A stretch of DNA of 38,647 nt, from positions 1-38,647 of the forward strand of contig CAWFUJ010000006.1 of NCBI GenBank assembly GCA_963818985.1, read 5' to 3'. Source of the DNA: JAFEDN01 sp963818985. Lineage in GTDB: Bacteria; Pseudomonadota; Gammaproteobacteria; Coxiellales; Coxiellaceae. The position numbers were made by a program, and so were the translations under genes. Below, one piece after another: positions 17,074 to 25,367 of this stretch. How positions within the stretch are numbered: position 1 is the stretch's first letter; each line of letters opens with the position of its first letter. Under the pieces are notes generated by a model. That model made no database searches, was not told where the DNA came from, and saw only the letters and a program-made list of their open reading frames with translations.

Positions 17074-17741
17074 TTAGATATCACGCAATTTTAGGCTTTT
17101 CTGTTTCCGTAGCTCGCCTGGCGGTATAGTGTAAACTGATTCGGGGGCCACGTTTTTGTTAATCCAGCAACCTGCACCGATAACGCTTGATTTTCCAATT
17201 TTTATTCCATTACGCAAGGTAGAATTTACCCCTAGAAACATTCATCTTCTATAATAACACCTCCAGAAACTACTACGTGGGACGAAACGAAGCAGTGATT
17301 GCCTATTCTGGAATGGTGTCCAATATGGTTGCCGCTCCATAAGGTGACATTATTGCCAATGGTAACAAATGGTTGAATGGTATTGTCTTCTAAAATAAAA
17401 CAATTTTCTCCTATTTGACTGCTGTCAATTAAAAGCGTGGCTTTTGAACTGATATAGCTCACGCACTGAAAGCCTTTCTCTTTACTTTGTAAGTATTTTT
17501 CTTTTCTAAGCAGATTCAAATTGGAATAAGATAAAGCAATAAACAGGTTATATTGATTATTTGGGTATAGTTCATGAATGTGTTCAAATGGAACGACGGG
17601 TAAATGACAAAAATTAATATTATCAAGGTATTTTGCGTCAACAGTAAAAGCACATACTTCATATTCGCTATCGTTAGTAAAATAATACCATGCTAATTGA
17701 GCGATTTGTCCTGTGCCAAAGATCAACAATTTTTTTTTCAT
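17074..17741 (-). CDS. Sugar O/N-acyltransferase of the PglD/NeuD type (frameshifted near the end)
   Basis: The first ~75 residues form the Rossmann-like PglD N-domain (LLIFGTGQIAQLAWYYF). The rest is a left-handed beta-helix of hexapeptide repeats (IGENCFILEDNTIQPFVTIG, IGNHSRIGNHCFV-like turns). The main frame stops after GVIIEDECF at 17232, but the next frame continues the helix without loss: FLGVNSTLRNGIKIGKSS, VIGAGCWINKNVAPESVY and PPGELRKQK, to a TAA at 17074-17076. One T missing from a run at 17236-17238 (read as A on the plus strand) explains the break, giving about 222 residues, the normal size. These enzymes use acetyl-CoA to acetylate amino or hydroxy groups of nucleotide sugars. 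With WecE in the operon, dTDP-Fuc4N is a plausible acceptor, making this a functional stand-in for WecD (inference). Confidence 0.8.
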
Positions 17742-18364
17742 GATTTTCTTACCAACATAGTGAATTCATATAAACCATAATCATGAAGCAAGGTGATATG
17801 GCGGGAAAAATTTTTTTTGCAATAATGAAAAATTTCACAAGGATCTGCATAATAAAGATCTGGGCGAATATATTCAGGATCTGCGTAACTAGTTAAGCAA
17901 TTAAATGCAAACCCTAAACGGCTATGTTGATTAAGAATATTCAGCATAGAGATGAAATGTTTTTTCCATACTATTTTGTCTATATCCAAAGAGACATTAA
18001 AAATCCCACTGGCAATATTAAAATCATACACTTTATCTGGTTGATCGCTAACAATAAATCTAGCATTTTTATAGGATGAAAATTGGGTTTTGGCTGATTC
18101 GATCATAACTCTGACTAGATCAAAGCCAGTATAAGTAAAATTTTCATAACTGGAGAGTAATTGTTGAAAAAGAGCTCCATAGCCACAGCCGATATCGGCT
18201 ATGGTAAAATATGATTTGATATTAATAATTTTTAATAATTGTTCAAATCGAATTATTTGAGATTCTGGTGAAGACCAATCGACGCCTTTATTCGTCGGCC
18301 CAAATTGATCAAATTTCCCTGAATAATAAGCTTTGGTTTTATCTTTTAATTCATGTTCACTCAT
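17738..18364 (-). CDS. Class I SAM-dependent methyltransferase
   Basis: This 208-residue protein has the SAM-binding motif I IADIGCGYGALFQQLL around residue 57, followed by an acidic-loop position in YTGFDLVRVMIESAK and the motif II/III region FNIASGIFNVS, typical of class I methyltransferases. It starts with an acidic, polar helix (MSEHELKDKTKAYYSGKF) and lacks membrane segments. It overlaps the preceding WbqC gene by eight bases and the following acyltransferase by four (ATGA), so it is firmly part of the operon. It may methylate a sugar hydroxyl or a small acyl donor; the substrate is not predictable. Pairing of a WbqC protein with a small methyltransferase recurs in surface-sugar operons, as I recall. 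Confidence 0.8.
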   Translation of the reverse strand: MSEHELKDKTKAYYSGKFDQFGPTNKGVDWSSPESQIIRFEQLLKIINIKSYFTIADIGCGYGALFQQLLSSYENFTYTGFDLVRVMIESAKTQFSSYKNARFIVSDQPDKVYDFNIASGIFNVSLDIDKIVWKKHFISMLNILNQHSRLGFAFNCLTSYADPEYIRPDLYYADPCEIFHYCKKNFSRHITLLHDYGLYEFTMLVRKS

Positions 18365-19067
18365 CGGGGTTACTCTGCAGGTAATTGATTGCTTGAGAAC
18401 CAGTATTCAAAAGTAAATCAATGATACTGACATGATGTTCAAAAGGAGGGTGGCATTGTTGGTATTCTGGATAATTATCGTAATTGATATACTCTAGTTG
18501 AATTTCTGCTGCTTGAAAGAGAGTAGGATCAATGTAATTTTGTGCTGATGGTCCGCTGAGATAAAATGATGCGCCAGATTTTTGACATAATGCCACCAGA
18601 CGCTCTGTTTTGTTAAGATTTGCAAAACCATAACTGGAAGAATGGGTTATTTTAGAATGAATATTTAATAGTCCACAAATAGCCTTAATAAAAAGCTCAT
18701 TAATTTCGCTTAGAAATTCAAAGTTCTCACTTTCTTGATAGAGTTTTTCTAATATATCCCCATAAACTTGAAAACCAGGTAATTTGCGGTAAGCATGATA
18801 AATACTTTGCCAATGGTTTTGCGCCCAAGAGGAATCCACTACTTTAGTTTCGCAAATATTTTGAGTATATTTTCCTTTGTTCTGCACCGGTATGGTTAAC
18901 CATTGTAATCCATTTTTGGTTTTAATTTTATTGCGAGTGCGCCAATCCCTTCTAGTATATTGGGTATCATCGTAAATAATAAATTCATCGACTTGATTTA
19001 TAATATCAAAGTAACCTTTCCAAGGAATATAAGAAGACTGCAAAATGGCTACCCGTTTAAAGTGCAT
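18357..19067 (-). CDS. WbqC-family protein
   Basis: A 236-residue protein with the family signature at the N-terminus: VAILQSSYIPWKGYFDIINQ, then DEFIIYDDTQYTRRDWRTRN and KTKNGLQWLTIPVQNKGKY. It ends with the usual Tyr/Pro-rich segment around YDNYPEYQQCHPPFEHHVSI. WbqC proteins occur in LPS and capsule operons; their biochemical activity is not settled, though conserved His, Asp and Arg residues suggest an enzyme acting on an amino sugar or small acyl donor. The gene overlaps the end of rmlB by 11 bases and the methyltransferase by eight. Assignment to the family is firm; function is open. Confidence 0.88.
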   Translation of the reverse strand: MHFKRVAILQSSYIPWKGYFDIINQVDEFIIYDDTQYTRRDWRTRNKIKTKNGLQWLTIPVQNKGKYTQNICETKVVDSSWAQNHWQSIYHAYRKLPGFQVYGDILEKLYQESENFEFLSEINELFIKAICGLLNIHSKITHSSSYGFANLNKTERLVALCQKSGASFYLSGPSAQNYIDPTLFQAAEIQLEYINYDNYPEYQQCHPPFEHHVSIIDLLLNTGSQAINYLQSNPDE

Positions 19068-20073
19068 ATGTTACCATTTTAGATTGAATTAACTGATGAA
19101 GCGCATGTTTTAATCGAGTTTTTGGTTGCCATCCGGTAATAGATTTTAATAAATCACTGTTAATAGCATAACGGAAATCGTGGCCTGGTCGATCTTTGAC
19201 AAATGTGATTAAGCGCTCATGTGGCGCATTTTCATCCACAAGCTTATCCATTATTTGACAAATAAGTTTGGCAATACCCAAGTTACTTATTTCTTCGCAT
19301 CCGCCGATATTAAAATGCTTGCCTATTATTCCATGACGTAGGATAAGATCAATCGCCTGACAATGATCTTCAACAAAAATCCAATCGCGAATATTTCTGC
19401 CGTCCTTATAAAGCGGTATCGATATCTGTTCAATGCAACATTCTATAATTTTAGGGATAAGCTTCTCTTGATGTTGATGGGAGCCATAGTTGTTTGAGCA
19501 ATGAGAAATGGTGATTGGTAAACCGTAGGTTTTATGATACGCATGGATTAGGTGATCGGCTGATGCTTTCGAAGCAGCATAAGGTGAGTTGGGTTGATAA
19601 AGAGAATTCTCGGTAAATGCAGGCTCATCTAGTTTTAAAGACCCATATACCTCATCGGTTGAAATTTGGTGGAAGCGGCATAGTTGCGGATCTAAGTTAA
19701 ACTTTTCTTGCCAATAAAGATAAGCGCAATTTAATAAGTGGTAGACACCTTCAATATTACTATGGATAAAAGGCAACGGATCGGCGATGCTACGATCTAC
19801 ATGGGTTTCAGCGGCGAAATTAACGATGATATCTATTTTATTGCGAGATAAAATCTCAGCAACAAGATGAGAATCGCAAATGTCACCTTTCACAAATTTA
19901 TAATTTGGATGATTGATAACATTATTAAGATTATTAAGATTGGCTGCATAGGTTAATTTATCTAAATTGATAATTTTTAATGTTGGATATTTCTGGAGCG
20001 CATAAAGAACAAAATGTGAACCAATGAAGCCTGCCCCTCCTGTGACTAACATGTTATTAAAATTAAAATGCAC
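19057..20073 (-). CDS. rmlB: dTDP-glucose 4,6-dehydratase
   Basis: RmlB converts dTDP-glucose to dTDP-4-keto-6-deoxyglucose. This 338-residue extended SDR has the NAD motif VTGGAGFIGSHFV, the NFAAETHVDRSI block, the catalytic Thr-Asp-Glu in ISTDEVYGSL, the YxxxK motif in PYAASKASADHL and the substrate loop ISHCSNNYGSHQHQEKLIP. It ends with RDWIFVEDHCQAIDLIL and the RPGHDFRYAI block. The start is a GTG at 20073, three bases after rmlA; an ATG 21 bases inside is also possible, and neither has a clear Shine-Dalgarno. In this operon the product feeds WecE rather than RmlC/RmlD, which are absent from the window. Confidence 0.94.
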   Translation of the reverse strand: MHFNFNNMLVTGGAGFIGSHFVLYALQKYPTLKIINLDKLTYAANLNNLNNVINHPNYKFVKGDICDSHLVAEILSRNKIDIIVNFAAETHVDRSIADPLPFIHSNIEGVYHLLNCAYLYWQEKFNLDPQLCRFHQISTDEVYGSLKLDEPAFTENSLYQPNSPYAASKASADHLIHAYHKTYGLPITISHCSNNYGSHQHQEKLIPKIIECCIEQISIPLYKDGRNIRDWIFVEDHCQAIDLILRHGIIGKHFNIGGCEEISNLGIAKLICQIMDKLVDENAPHERLITFVKDRPGHDFRYAINSDLLKSITGWQPKTRLKHALHQLIQSKMVTYAL

Positions 20074-20076
20074 TTT

Positions 20077-20943
20077 TTATTGTCTCATCAATTGGGAAAG
20101 ATATTGCGAATAATGAGGGTGTGGAATTTTTTGGGCTAGTGAAGCTAATTGCTGAGTGGTGATAAAGCCTTTACGCCAAGCAATTTCTTCTGGACATCCT
20201 ATTTTCAAACCTTGTCGTGATTCTATCACTTCAATATAGTTGGAAGCTTTTAATAACGAAGAGTGAGTGCCCATATCTAACCAGGTAAATCCACGGCCTA
20301 AGATTTCAATATGAATGCATTGGTCTTGAAGATATTTGGCATTAATATCGGAAATTTCTAGTTCATTACGAGCCGAGGGTTTCATTGACTGAGCAATTTC
20401 AACCACCTGGTTGTCATAAAAATAAAGACCTGTGATTGCATAATTTGAAATTAGATGTTTTGGTTTTTCTATGATTCGGCAAGGACGTTGGTTGGCGTCA
20501 AACTCAATAACACCATAATCAGAAGGATTTTCAACATAATAGGCAAACAAAGTGGCGCCAGAAGATTTATTTTTAGCATTTTTAAGCTTTTCTTCTAGAC
20601 CAGACCCTTGTAAAATATTATCGCCTAGTATTAAGCAGACATGATCATTTCCAATAAATTCTTTACCAATGCTAAAGGCTTCACCTATCCCTCGAGGCTG
20701 CGATTGAACAGCATAGGAGAAATTCATTCCCCACTGTTGGCCATCTGCTAGCAAATTTTGAAATGAGGATAAATATTGTGGTGAACTAATAATTAGAACC
20801 TCTCTAATTTCAGCCAACATGAGCGTAGACAAGGGATAATAAATCATTGGTTTGTCATAAATAGGAATCAGATGTTTATTAATTGCCAGGCTTGATGGAT
20901 ATAGTCTCATTCCAGATCCGCCTGCTAATATAATTCCTTTCAA
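20077..20943 (-). CDS. rmlA: Glucose-1-phosphate thymidylyltransferase
   Basis: RmlA joins glucose-1-phosphate and dTTP to give dTDP-glucose. The 288-residue protein shows the nucleotide motif LAGGSGMRLYP, YDKPMIYYPLSTLMLA, LILGDNILQGSGLEE, GVIEFDANQRPCRIIEKPK, NYAITGLYFYDN, ARNELEISDIN and GRGFTWLDMGTHSSL. Three usually invariant residues differ from the E. coli enzyme: Thr of GGSGTRL is Met, Gln of KQLLP is His (NKHLIP), and DTGTH reads DMGTH. The start is TTG at 20943, supported by GAGG seven bases upstream and alignment to family N-termini (MKGIILAGG). It is first in the nine-gene leftward operon, behind the promoter at 20997-21025. Confidence 0.93.
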   Translation of the reverse strand: MKGIILAGGSGMRLYPSSLAINKHLIPIYDKPMIYYPLSTLMLAEIREVLIISSPQYLSSFQNLLADGQQWGMNFSYAVQSQPRGIGEAFSIGKEFIGNDHVCLILGDNILQGSGLEEKLKNAKNKSSGATLFAYYVENPSDYGVIEFDANQRPCRIIEKPKHLISNYAITGLYFYDNQVVEIAQSMKPSARNELEISDINAKYLQDQCIHIEILGRGFTWLDMGTHSSLLKASNYIEVIESRQGLKIGCPEEIAWRKGFITTQQLASLAQKIPHPHYSQYLSQLMRQ

Positions 20944-20996
20944 GTTAAAACCTCAAATTTTACAAAAGTATAGATAGCCCATTAAATACATAAAAA

Positions 20997-21025
20997 ATGA
21001 TATCTCAACAGACCGATAAATTCAA
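20997..21025 (-). promoter_or_regulatory. Sigma-70-type promoter of the rmlA operon
   Basis: Read on the minus strand, TTGAAT (21025-21020) is followed after 17 bases by TATCAT (21002-20997), four and five matches to consensus. Transcription would begin near 20990, leaving a leader of about 47 bases to the TTG start. The -35 box begins three bases beyond the stop of the upstream GT2 gene. Confidence 0.5.
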
Positions 21026-21027
21026 CA

Positions 21028-21963
21028 TTAGGAGCTAATAATGTCTTTGATAATAGAATAGGGTCGGTTTTTAGTTTCTAAAAAGATAACTGAGATATAT
21101 AAGGCGACTATACCAATGCAAAAGATTAATAATCCACCAAAAAACCATATGGATGCAATGACTGAAGTCCAACCCGTCAAGGTAATGCCGAAAATTATTT
21201 TCCTGAGAATTAGGTAAATAATCATGATGATAGAAAATAAAGTTATTAAAGTCCCTAAGTAAAAAATATAAACTAAGGGTTTTGCCGAGGCTGCAATGAT
21301 GAAATGGATTGCAATTTTCATTTTCTTGGATAAAGTATAAGAGCTTTTTTCTTTATATTTTTTTTTCAAAGTGACACCGATTCGTTCATATCCGTTCATG
21401 GTATCAATATGTATATAACTTAATGCTTGTTCCCTAAATTGAAGCAAGCTATTTAAAAACCTTCTCGTCATCAATCGAGTAAGAAAAGGATTGGGGGTGA
21501 TTGGTAAATCCGAAAAAAAATTTAATAACTTGAAAAATAAATTTCCTGAAATTCTTTCAAACCAGCCACCTTTTCTTTTATCTTGAACTCCATATATTAA
21601 GTCAATTTTTTCAGAATTATTCTTATTGTTTTCATTCATGAGGTTCCAAAAGAGTAAAAGAAGTTCCGGATCTTCTTCAAGGTCGCAATCGATCAAAAAA
21701 ATAAAATCGCCTTTAGTTTGCTGTAATCCGGTCATAATCGCTCGATGGTGCGAAAAATTTCGCGATAGTTGAGTAAGTATAATGTGCGAGTCATTGCGGA
21801 TTAACTTCCGAATAAGTTCGGAGGATCGATCTGGAGAGCCATCATCGACAAAGATAATTTCATATTGATCGGTAATTTTTTCGACCGTTGATTTTATTCT
21901 ACTATAAAATTCCATTAAAAAAGGTTCGGAATTATACATAGTCGTTATTATAGATATTTTCAT
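21028..21963 (-). CDS. Membrane-anchored GT2 glycosyltransferase (DPM1/GtrB-like)
   Basis: A 311-residue family 2 glycosyltransferase. Residues 1-~215 are the GT-A domain: MKISIITTMYNSEPFL, EIIFVDDGSPDRSSEL with the nucleotide-binding DD, QLSRNFSHHRAIMTGLQQ, and the metal-binding acidic cluster FLIDCDLEEDPELL. Two C-terminal transmembrane segments (about 220-250 and 265-295) place it with polyprenyl-phosphate sugar synthases such as GtrB and ArnC. These move glucose or a related sugar onto undecaprenyl phosphate, which GtrA then flips; a GtrA protein lies nearby at 23527. It is separated from rmlA by 84 bases and a promoter, so it may be transcribed on its own. Sugar donor unknown. Confidence 0.88.
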   Translation of the reverse strand: MKISIITTMYNSEPFLMEFYSRIKSTVEKITDQYEIIFVDDGSPDRSSELIRKLIRNDSHIILTQLSRNFSHHRAIMTGLQQTKGDFIFLIDCDLEEDPELLLLFWNLMNENNKNNSEKIDLIYGVQDKRKGGWFERISGNLFFKLLNFFSDLPITPNPFLTRLMTRRFLNSLLQFREQALSYIHIDTMNGYERIGVTLKKKYKEKSSYTLSKKMKIAIHFIIAASAKPLVYIFYLGTLITLFSIIMIIYLILRKIIFGITLTGWTSVIASIWFFGGLLIFCIGIVALYISVIFLETKNRPYSIIKDIISS

Positions 21964-22242
21964 AAATTATCTTACTAGCTTCGCTGACGGTATGGAAATA
22001 CAACAGATGATGAACCCTAAGTCGCTAAAAAACCTATAGTAAGCTGTTGATTCCAATTAAAAAACATCGCACTGAATTTAACAAAGGCGCTATGATTGAT
22101 AACATGGGCAGATTCTAAACCTTCAATATCGAATAAGTCAAGTTCCTAGGTTTGTGTCTGTCAAACCAAAATTGAAATGCCCCCTCAGCGAGGGTTTTGA
22201 TGTATATATACATTATTAACGTAATACATTATCATTTTAAAA
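21964..22242. other. 279-base divergent gap with a possible gene remnant
   Basis: The gap separates the GT2 gene (minus) from the acyltransferase (plus). On the minus strand, 22145-22017 stays open for 42 codons with coding-like content (LDLFDIEGLESAHVINHS, then FFNWNQQL) before a TAG, but has no start or Shine-Dalgarno; this could be a relic. On the plus strand CCCTC-AGC-GAGGG followed by TTTT (22182-22198) forms a short terminator-like hairpin. Neither is strong evidence of function. Confidence 0.25.
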
Positions 22243-23379
22243 ATGAAAACTTTACAGCAGGCTAATTTTTTTCCAGGACTCGATGGATTACGAGCTATTG
22301 CCGCTTATACTGTTTTGGTTCAGCATACTGCAGGGCTCCTATCAAGCTTTGGATATGAGTTTTTTTACAAATTTAATCATTTATTTTTAACTGGACATCA
22401 AGCAGTTTTATTGTTTTTTGTCTTAAGTGGTTTTTTAATCACTTATTTATTATTAAATGAATTAAAATTAAATAATAAAATTAACTTCAGTTTATTTTAT
22501 AAAAAAAGATGGTTACGCATAGCTCCGCTTTACTTTTTAATTATCATTATAAGCTTTTTTATTTATTTAATTTTCCCCTATTTATCGTTACCTCTTTTAG
22601 AACCTCGTCATCCTTTGAGGGTATTTTTACTGAGTATTATTTTGTTGCCCAATTTTGGGGGTGCTCAATTTCTGGGGGCAACACATCTTTGGTCACTGAG
22701 AGACGAAAATCATTTCTATTTGGTTTGGCCATTATTATTAAACTTTGGTGGTAAGATTTTTCAGGCAATTATTATCGTAATAATGCTTAAAATCATTGCT
22801 GAATTTTTTTTATTTAATACCCCTTCGTTGATTCATAATTGGTTAATAAATTTTAATCTTGAAAGCTTGGCTATTGGTGGAATTTTTGCCTGGATAGTTC
22901 ATAGCCAACATAAGAAAATTTTACGTTTTATTTTTCATCCAGTTATGCAAGTGATGATTTATTCAGCGATTATAGGTTTTATTTATATTCGAGATCCGGT
23001 AATAACAATGTCAACTGCAGATCTCACCCTTTCTGTTTCCACTTTTGTTATTTCGCTAACATTTGGGCTTTTAATTGTTAATATTTCTTGTAATTCTAAT
23101 AGTTTCTTAAAATTAGAAAATCCTTTTTTAAATTATTTGGGCAAGATTTCTTATGGCGTTTATATGTTTCACCCTTTGGTTTTGATTTTTACAATTAAAA
23201 TATATTCAAATTTTATAAGTCATCGTCTAGAGCTGACCACCTTAACTTATTTTTCAGGCATAATAATCACGACTGGAATTGCTATTTTATCCTATCGTTA
23301 TTTTGAAACTCCATGTATGCGTTTTAAACGAAAAGCGCAATACTCTGCGTCACAAATACCCAGGACTGTTCAATTATAA
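22243..23379 (+). CDS. Acyltransferase 3 family membrane protein (OafA/NodX-like O-acetyltransferase)
   Basis: A 378-residue protein with about ten membrane helices. The N-terminus carries the family motif FFPGLDGLRAIAAYTVLVQH, with the conserved Arg and the catalytic-candidate His of helix 1. This is followed by FFVLSGFLITYLLL, the FYKKRWLRIAPLYFLI motif with the conserved Arg-x-x-Arg-x-x-Pro pattern, a shortened HLWSLRDENHFYLVWPLLL (usually HTWSLAVEEQFYL) and GKISYGVYMFHPLVL at the end. Members O-acetylate surface sugars, using cytoplasmic acetyl-CoA. The REDENHF-type variation at the usual EEQFY site is notable. The gene stands alone on the plus strand between the divergent gap and gtrA, in very A+T-rich DNA. 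Confidence 0.88.
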   Translation: MKTLQQANFFPGLDGLRAIAAYTVLVQHTAGLLSSFGYEFFYKFNHLFLTGHQAVLLFFVLSGFLITYLLLNELKLNNKINFSLFYKKRWLRIAPLYFLIIIISFFIYLIFPYLSLPLLEPRHPLRVFLLSIILLPNFGGAQFLGATHLWSLRDENHFYLVWPLLLNFGGKIFQAIIIVIMLKIIAEFFLFNTPSLIHNWLINFNLESLAIGGIFAWIVHSQHKKILRFIFHPVMQVMIYSAIIGFIYIRDPVITMSTADLTLSVSTFVISLTFGLLIVNISCNSNSFLKLENPFLNYLGKISYGVYMFHPLVLIFTIKIYSNFISHRLELTTLTYFSGIIITTGIAILSYRYFETPCMRFKRKAQYSASQIPRTVQL

Positions 23380-23526
23380 TTTTATTGGACTGAGAGGATA
23401 GCAACTTGGTAAGATTAAACAAGAAAGCTTGAGACGATAATTTTTTACCAAATATGGATGAGTTAAATTAAATTTTTATCATTTATAAACTTCAAATTAT
23501 TTAAAAAATTTTTACATTATAATTTA

Positions 23527-23868
23527 GTGGGGGTAACCGGTACCCTAATATATTTCCTTGCGCTGTTTATATTTGTGCAAATATTTCATTGGCAGCCGGT
23601 TATAAGCGCCGTATTGGCTTTTTTCCTAAATATTATTTGCAATTTTATACTTAACTATCGATGGGTTTTTCATTCTACGCAAAATCCATCGATCGCATTA
23701 ACTCGATTTTTTGTGGTCTCGTTGTTGGGGCTGTTACTAAATACTGCCATCATGTTTATTGTCGTTCATATACTGGTTTGGCCTTATTATTTTGGTTTTA
23801 TTTTTGCTGTGATGATCTTGCCACTCACCAATTTTTTATTGCATCATTATTGGTCCTTCTCAGACTAG
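23527..23868 (+). CDS. GtrA-family membrane protein
   Basis: A four-helix protein with the GtrA pattern: VGVTGTLIYFLALFIFV, then FFLNIICNFILNYRWVF, with the conserved Asn-Tyr-x-x-x-Phe, and FLLHHYWSF at the C-terminus. GtrA proteins are thought to flip undecaprenyl-phosphate-linked glucose or other sugars for serotype conversion or cell-wall decoration; the GtrB-like GT2 at 21028-21963 is a natural partner. GTG at 23527 gives 113 residues but cuts into the first helix. Upstream codons are open back to 23467 and encode a typical GtrA lead-in (NFKLFKKFLHYNLVGV), but contain no ATG, GTG or TTG, only ATT. The real start is therefore uncertain, or a base error hides it. Confidence 0.78.
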   Translation: MGVTGTLIYFLALFIFVQIFHWQPVISAVLAFFLNIICNFILNYRWVFHSTQNPSIALTRFFVVSLLGLLLNTAIMFIVVHILVWPYYFGFIFAVMILPLTNFLLHHYWSFSD

Positions 23869-23942
23869 ACTTTTTATTTGGTAGCTATTCCAGAATTATG
23901 ATAGTATGACTCCCATTCTGTTAATAATTTATTGGATTTTTT

Positions 23943-25364
23943 ATGCAAATTACAATTTATGGGGTAGGCTACGTTGGCTTGGTGACGGGAACCTGCTTAG
24001 CAGAAGTAGGCTACGATGTGCTTTGCTTCGATATTGATCATGACAAAATATTAAAGTTGCAAAGCGGAAAGATCCCGATTTATGAACCAGGTTTAGAGGC
24101 CATGCTTAAAAAAAATTTGGCTGAAGGACGGATTCATTTCACTACCGATGCGGCGACCGCTGTTCATAGTGCCAATATCCAAATTATTGCCGTAGGCACG
24201 CCTGCTCAAGAAGATGGTTCTGCTGATTTACAGCATGTACTAGAAGTGGCTAAAACCATCGCCCACCTGATGACTGGTCCGAAGTTAGTTATTATTAAAT
24301 CAACCGTGCCGGTGGGCACGGCGGATCAAGTCAGCGCGGTGATGGCGGCGGAGCTGGCTCGCCGCTTTAAAAAGATACGTTTTTCAGTTGCTTCAAACCC
24401 TGAATTCTTAAAAGAAGGGTCAGCTATAGAAGATTTTATGAAACCAGATCGGATTATCATTGGTACCGAAAATCATGAATCTGAAGTAAAGCTACGCGAA
24501 ATTTATAGTCCGTTTAACCGCAATCATGATCGGATTATCGTCATGGATGTCCGTTCTGCTGAGCTGACTAAATATGCAGCCAACGCCATGCTTGCGACTA
24601 AAATAAGTTTTATCAATGAAATTGCTAATTTGGCGGAACGTTTAGGAGCAGATATTGAAAAAGTTCGGATAGGCATCGGCTCAGACCCACGTATTGGTTA
24701 TGATTTTATTTACCCCGGTTGCGGATATGGTGGTTCTTGTTTTCCTAAGGATGTGAGTGCATTAACTAGGATTGCTCAAACCGTTAATTATCCTGCTGAA
24801 CTGTTAACAGCGGTAGATCATGTGAATCAACGCCAGAAGAAAACATTATTTAATAAAATCAATAATCATTTTCATCATCAACTGACCGGCAAGATATTTT
24901 GTGTCTGGGGTTTGTCATTTAAGCCGAATACCGATGATATTCGTGATGCTTCCAGCCGAGTATTGCTCGAAGCCTTATGGGCTGCGGGGGCAAAAGTGCA
25001 AGCATTTGATGTCCAAGCGATGGATGCGATCGCGCGTTTATATGGCCCGCGCGCTGACTTAATTTTATGCCCAACCAAAGAGGCCGCATTGCAAAATACC
25101 GATGCATTAATCATCTGTACCGAGTGGCCCGCATTTCGAGCCCCAGATTTTGACTTAATAAAATCTCAATTGAAACAACCGCTGATTTTTGACGGTAGAA
25201 ATCTTTATGAGCCCACCATGATGCGAGAAAAAGGCTTTGTTTACTTTGGTATTGGCCGTGGGGAAAGTGTCAAATTGCGTGGGGCATTGGCCACCTCGGA
25301 AAATCCCGATGAAATTTTACCAGATGAAATTTTGCCGAATAAGATATTTAAAGAGGCGACTTAG
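23943..25364 (+). CDS. ugd: UDP-glucose 6-dehydrogenase
   Basis: Ugd oxidises UDP-glucose to UDP-glucuronate with two NAD+. The 473-residue protein begins MQITIYGVGYVGLVTGTCLA, a canonical Rossmann motif. It has VGTPAQEDGSADL, KSTVPVGTAD, SNPEFLKEGSAIEDF, the lysine-helix VRSAELTKYAANAMLATKIS and the catalytic-cysteine loop YGGSCFPKDVSAL (Cys266), then VWGLSFKPNTDDIRDA. It is longer than typical bacterial Ugd by a C-terminal tail with repeated DEILP units, encoded by a 15-base tandem repeat at 25308-25337. The GC content is clearly higher than in the preceding A+T-rich genes. It is followed three bases later by the epimerase gene that uses its product. Confidence 0.95.
   Translation: MQITIYGVGYVGLVTGTCLAEVGYDVLCFDIDHDKILKLQSGKIPIYEPGLEAMLKKNLAEGRIHFTTDAATAVHSANIQIIAVGTPAQEDGSADLQHVLEVAKTIAHLMTGPKLVIIKSTVPVGTADQVSAVMAAELARRFKKIRFSVASNPEFLKEGSAIEDFMKPDRIIIGTENHESEVKLREIYSPFNRNHDRIIVMDVRSAELTKYAANAMLATKISFINEIANLAERLGADIEKVRIGIGSDPRIGYDFIYPGCGYGGSCFPKDVSALTRIAQTVNYPAELLTAVDHVNQRQKKTLFNKINNHFHHQLTGKIFCVWGLSFKPNTDDIRDASSRVLLEALWAAGAKVQAFDVQAMDAIARLYGPRADLILCPTKEAALQNTDALIICTEWPAFRAPDFDLIKSQLKQPLIFDGRNLYEPTMMREKGFVYFGIGRGESVKLRGALATSENPDEILPDEILPNKIFKEAT
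25308..25337 (+). repeat. 15-base tandem repeat in the ugd tail
   Basis: GATGAAATTTTACCA is followed directly by GATGAAATTTTGCCG, encoding DEILP twice; a third, degenerate unit (NKIFK) follows. The repeat lengthens the C-terminal tail in units of five residues and keeps frame. Confidence 0.7.
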
Positions 25365-25367
25365 TCC

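Noticed and set aside
22182..22198. Rho-independent terminator
   Set aside because: The stem is only five pairs with four T, and no plus-strand gene ends upstream of it.
25308..25337. Start of a CRISPR or larger repeat array
   Set aside because: Only two clear 15-base units, in frame within a coding region and with no spacers.
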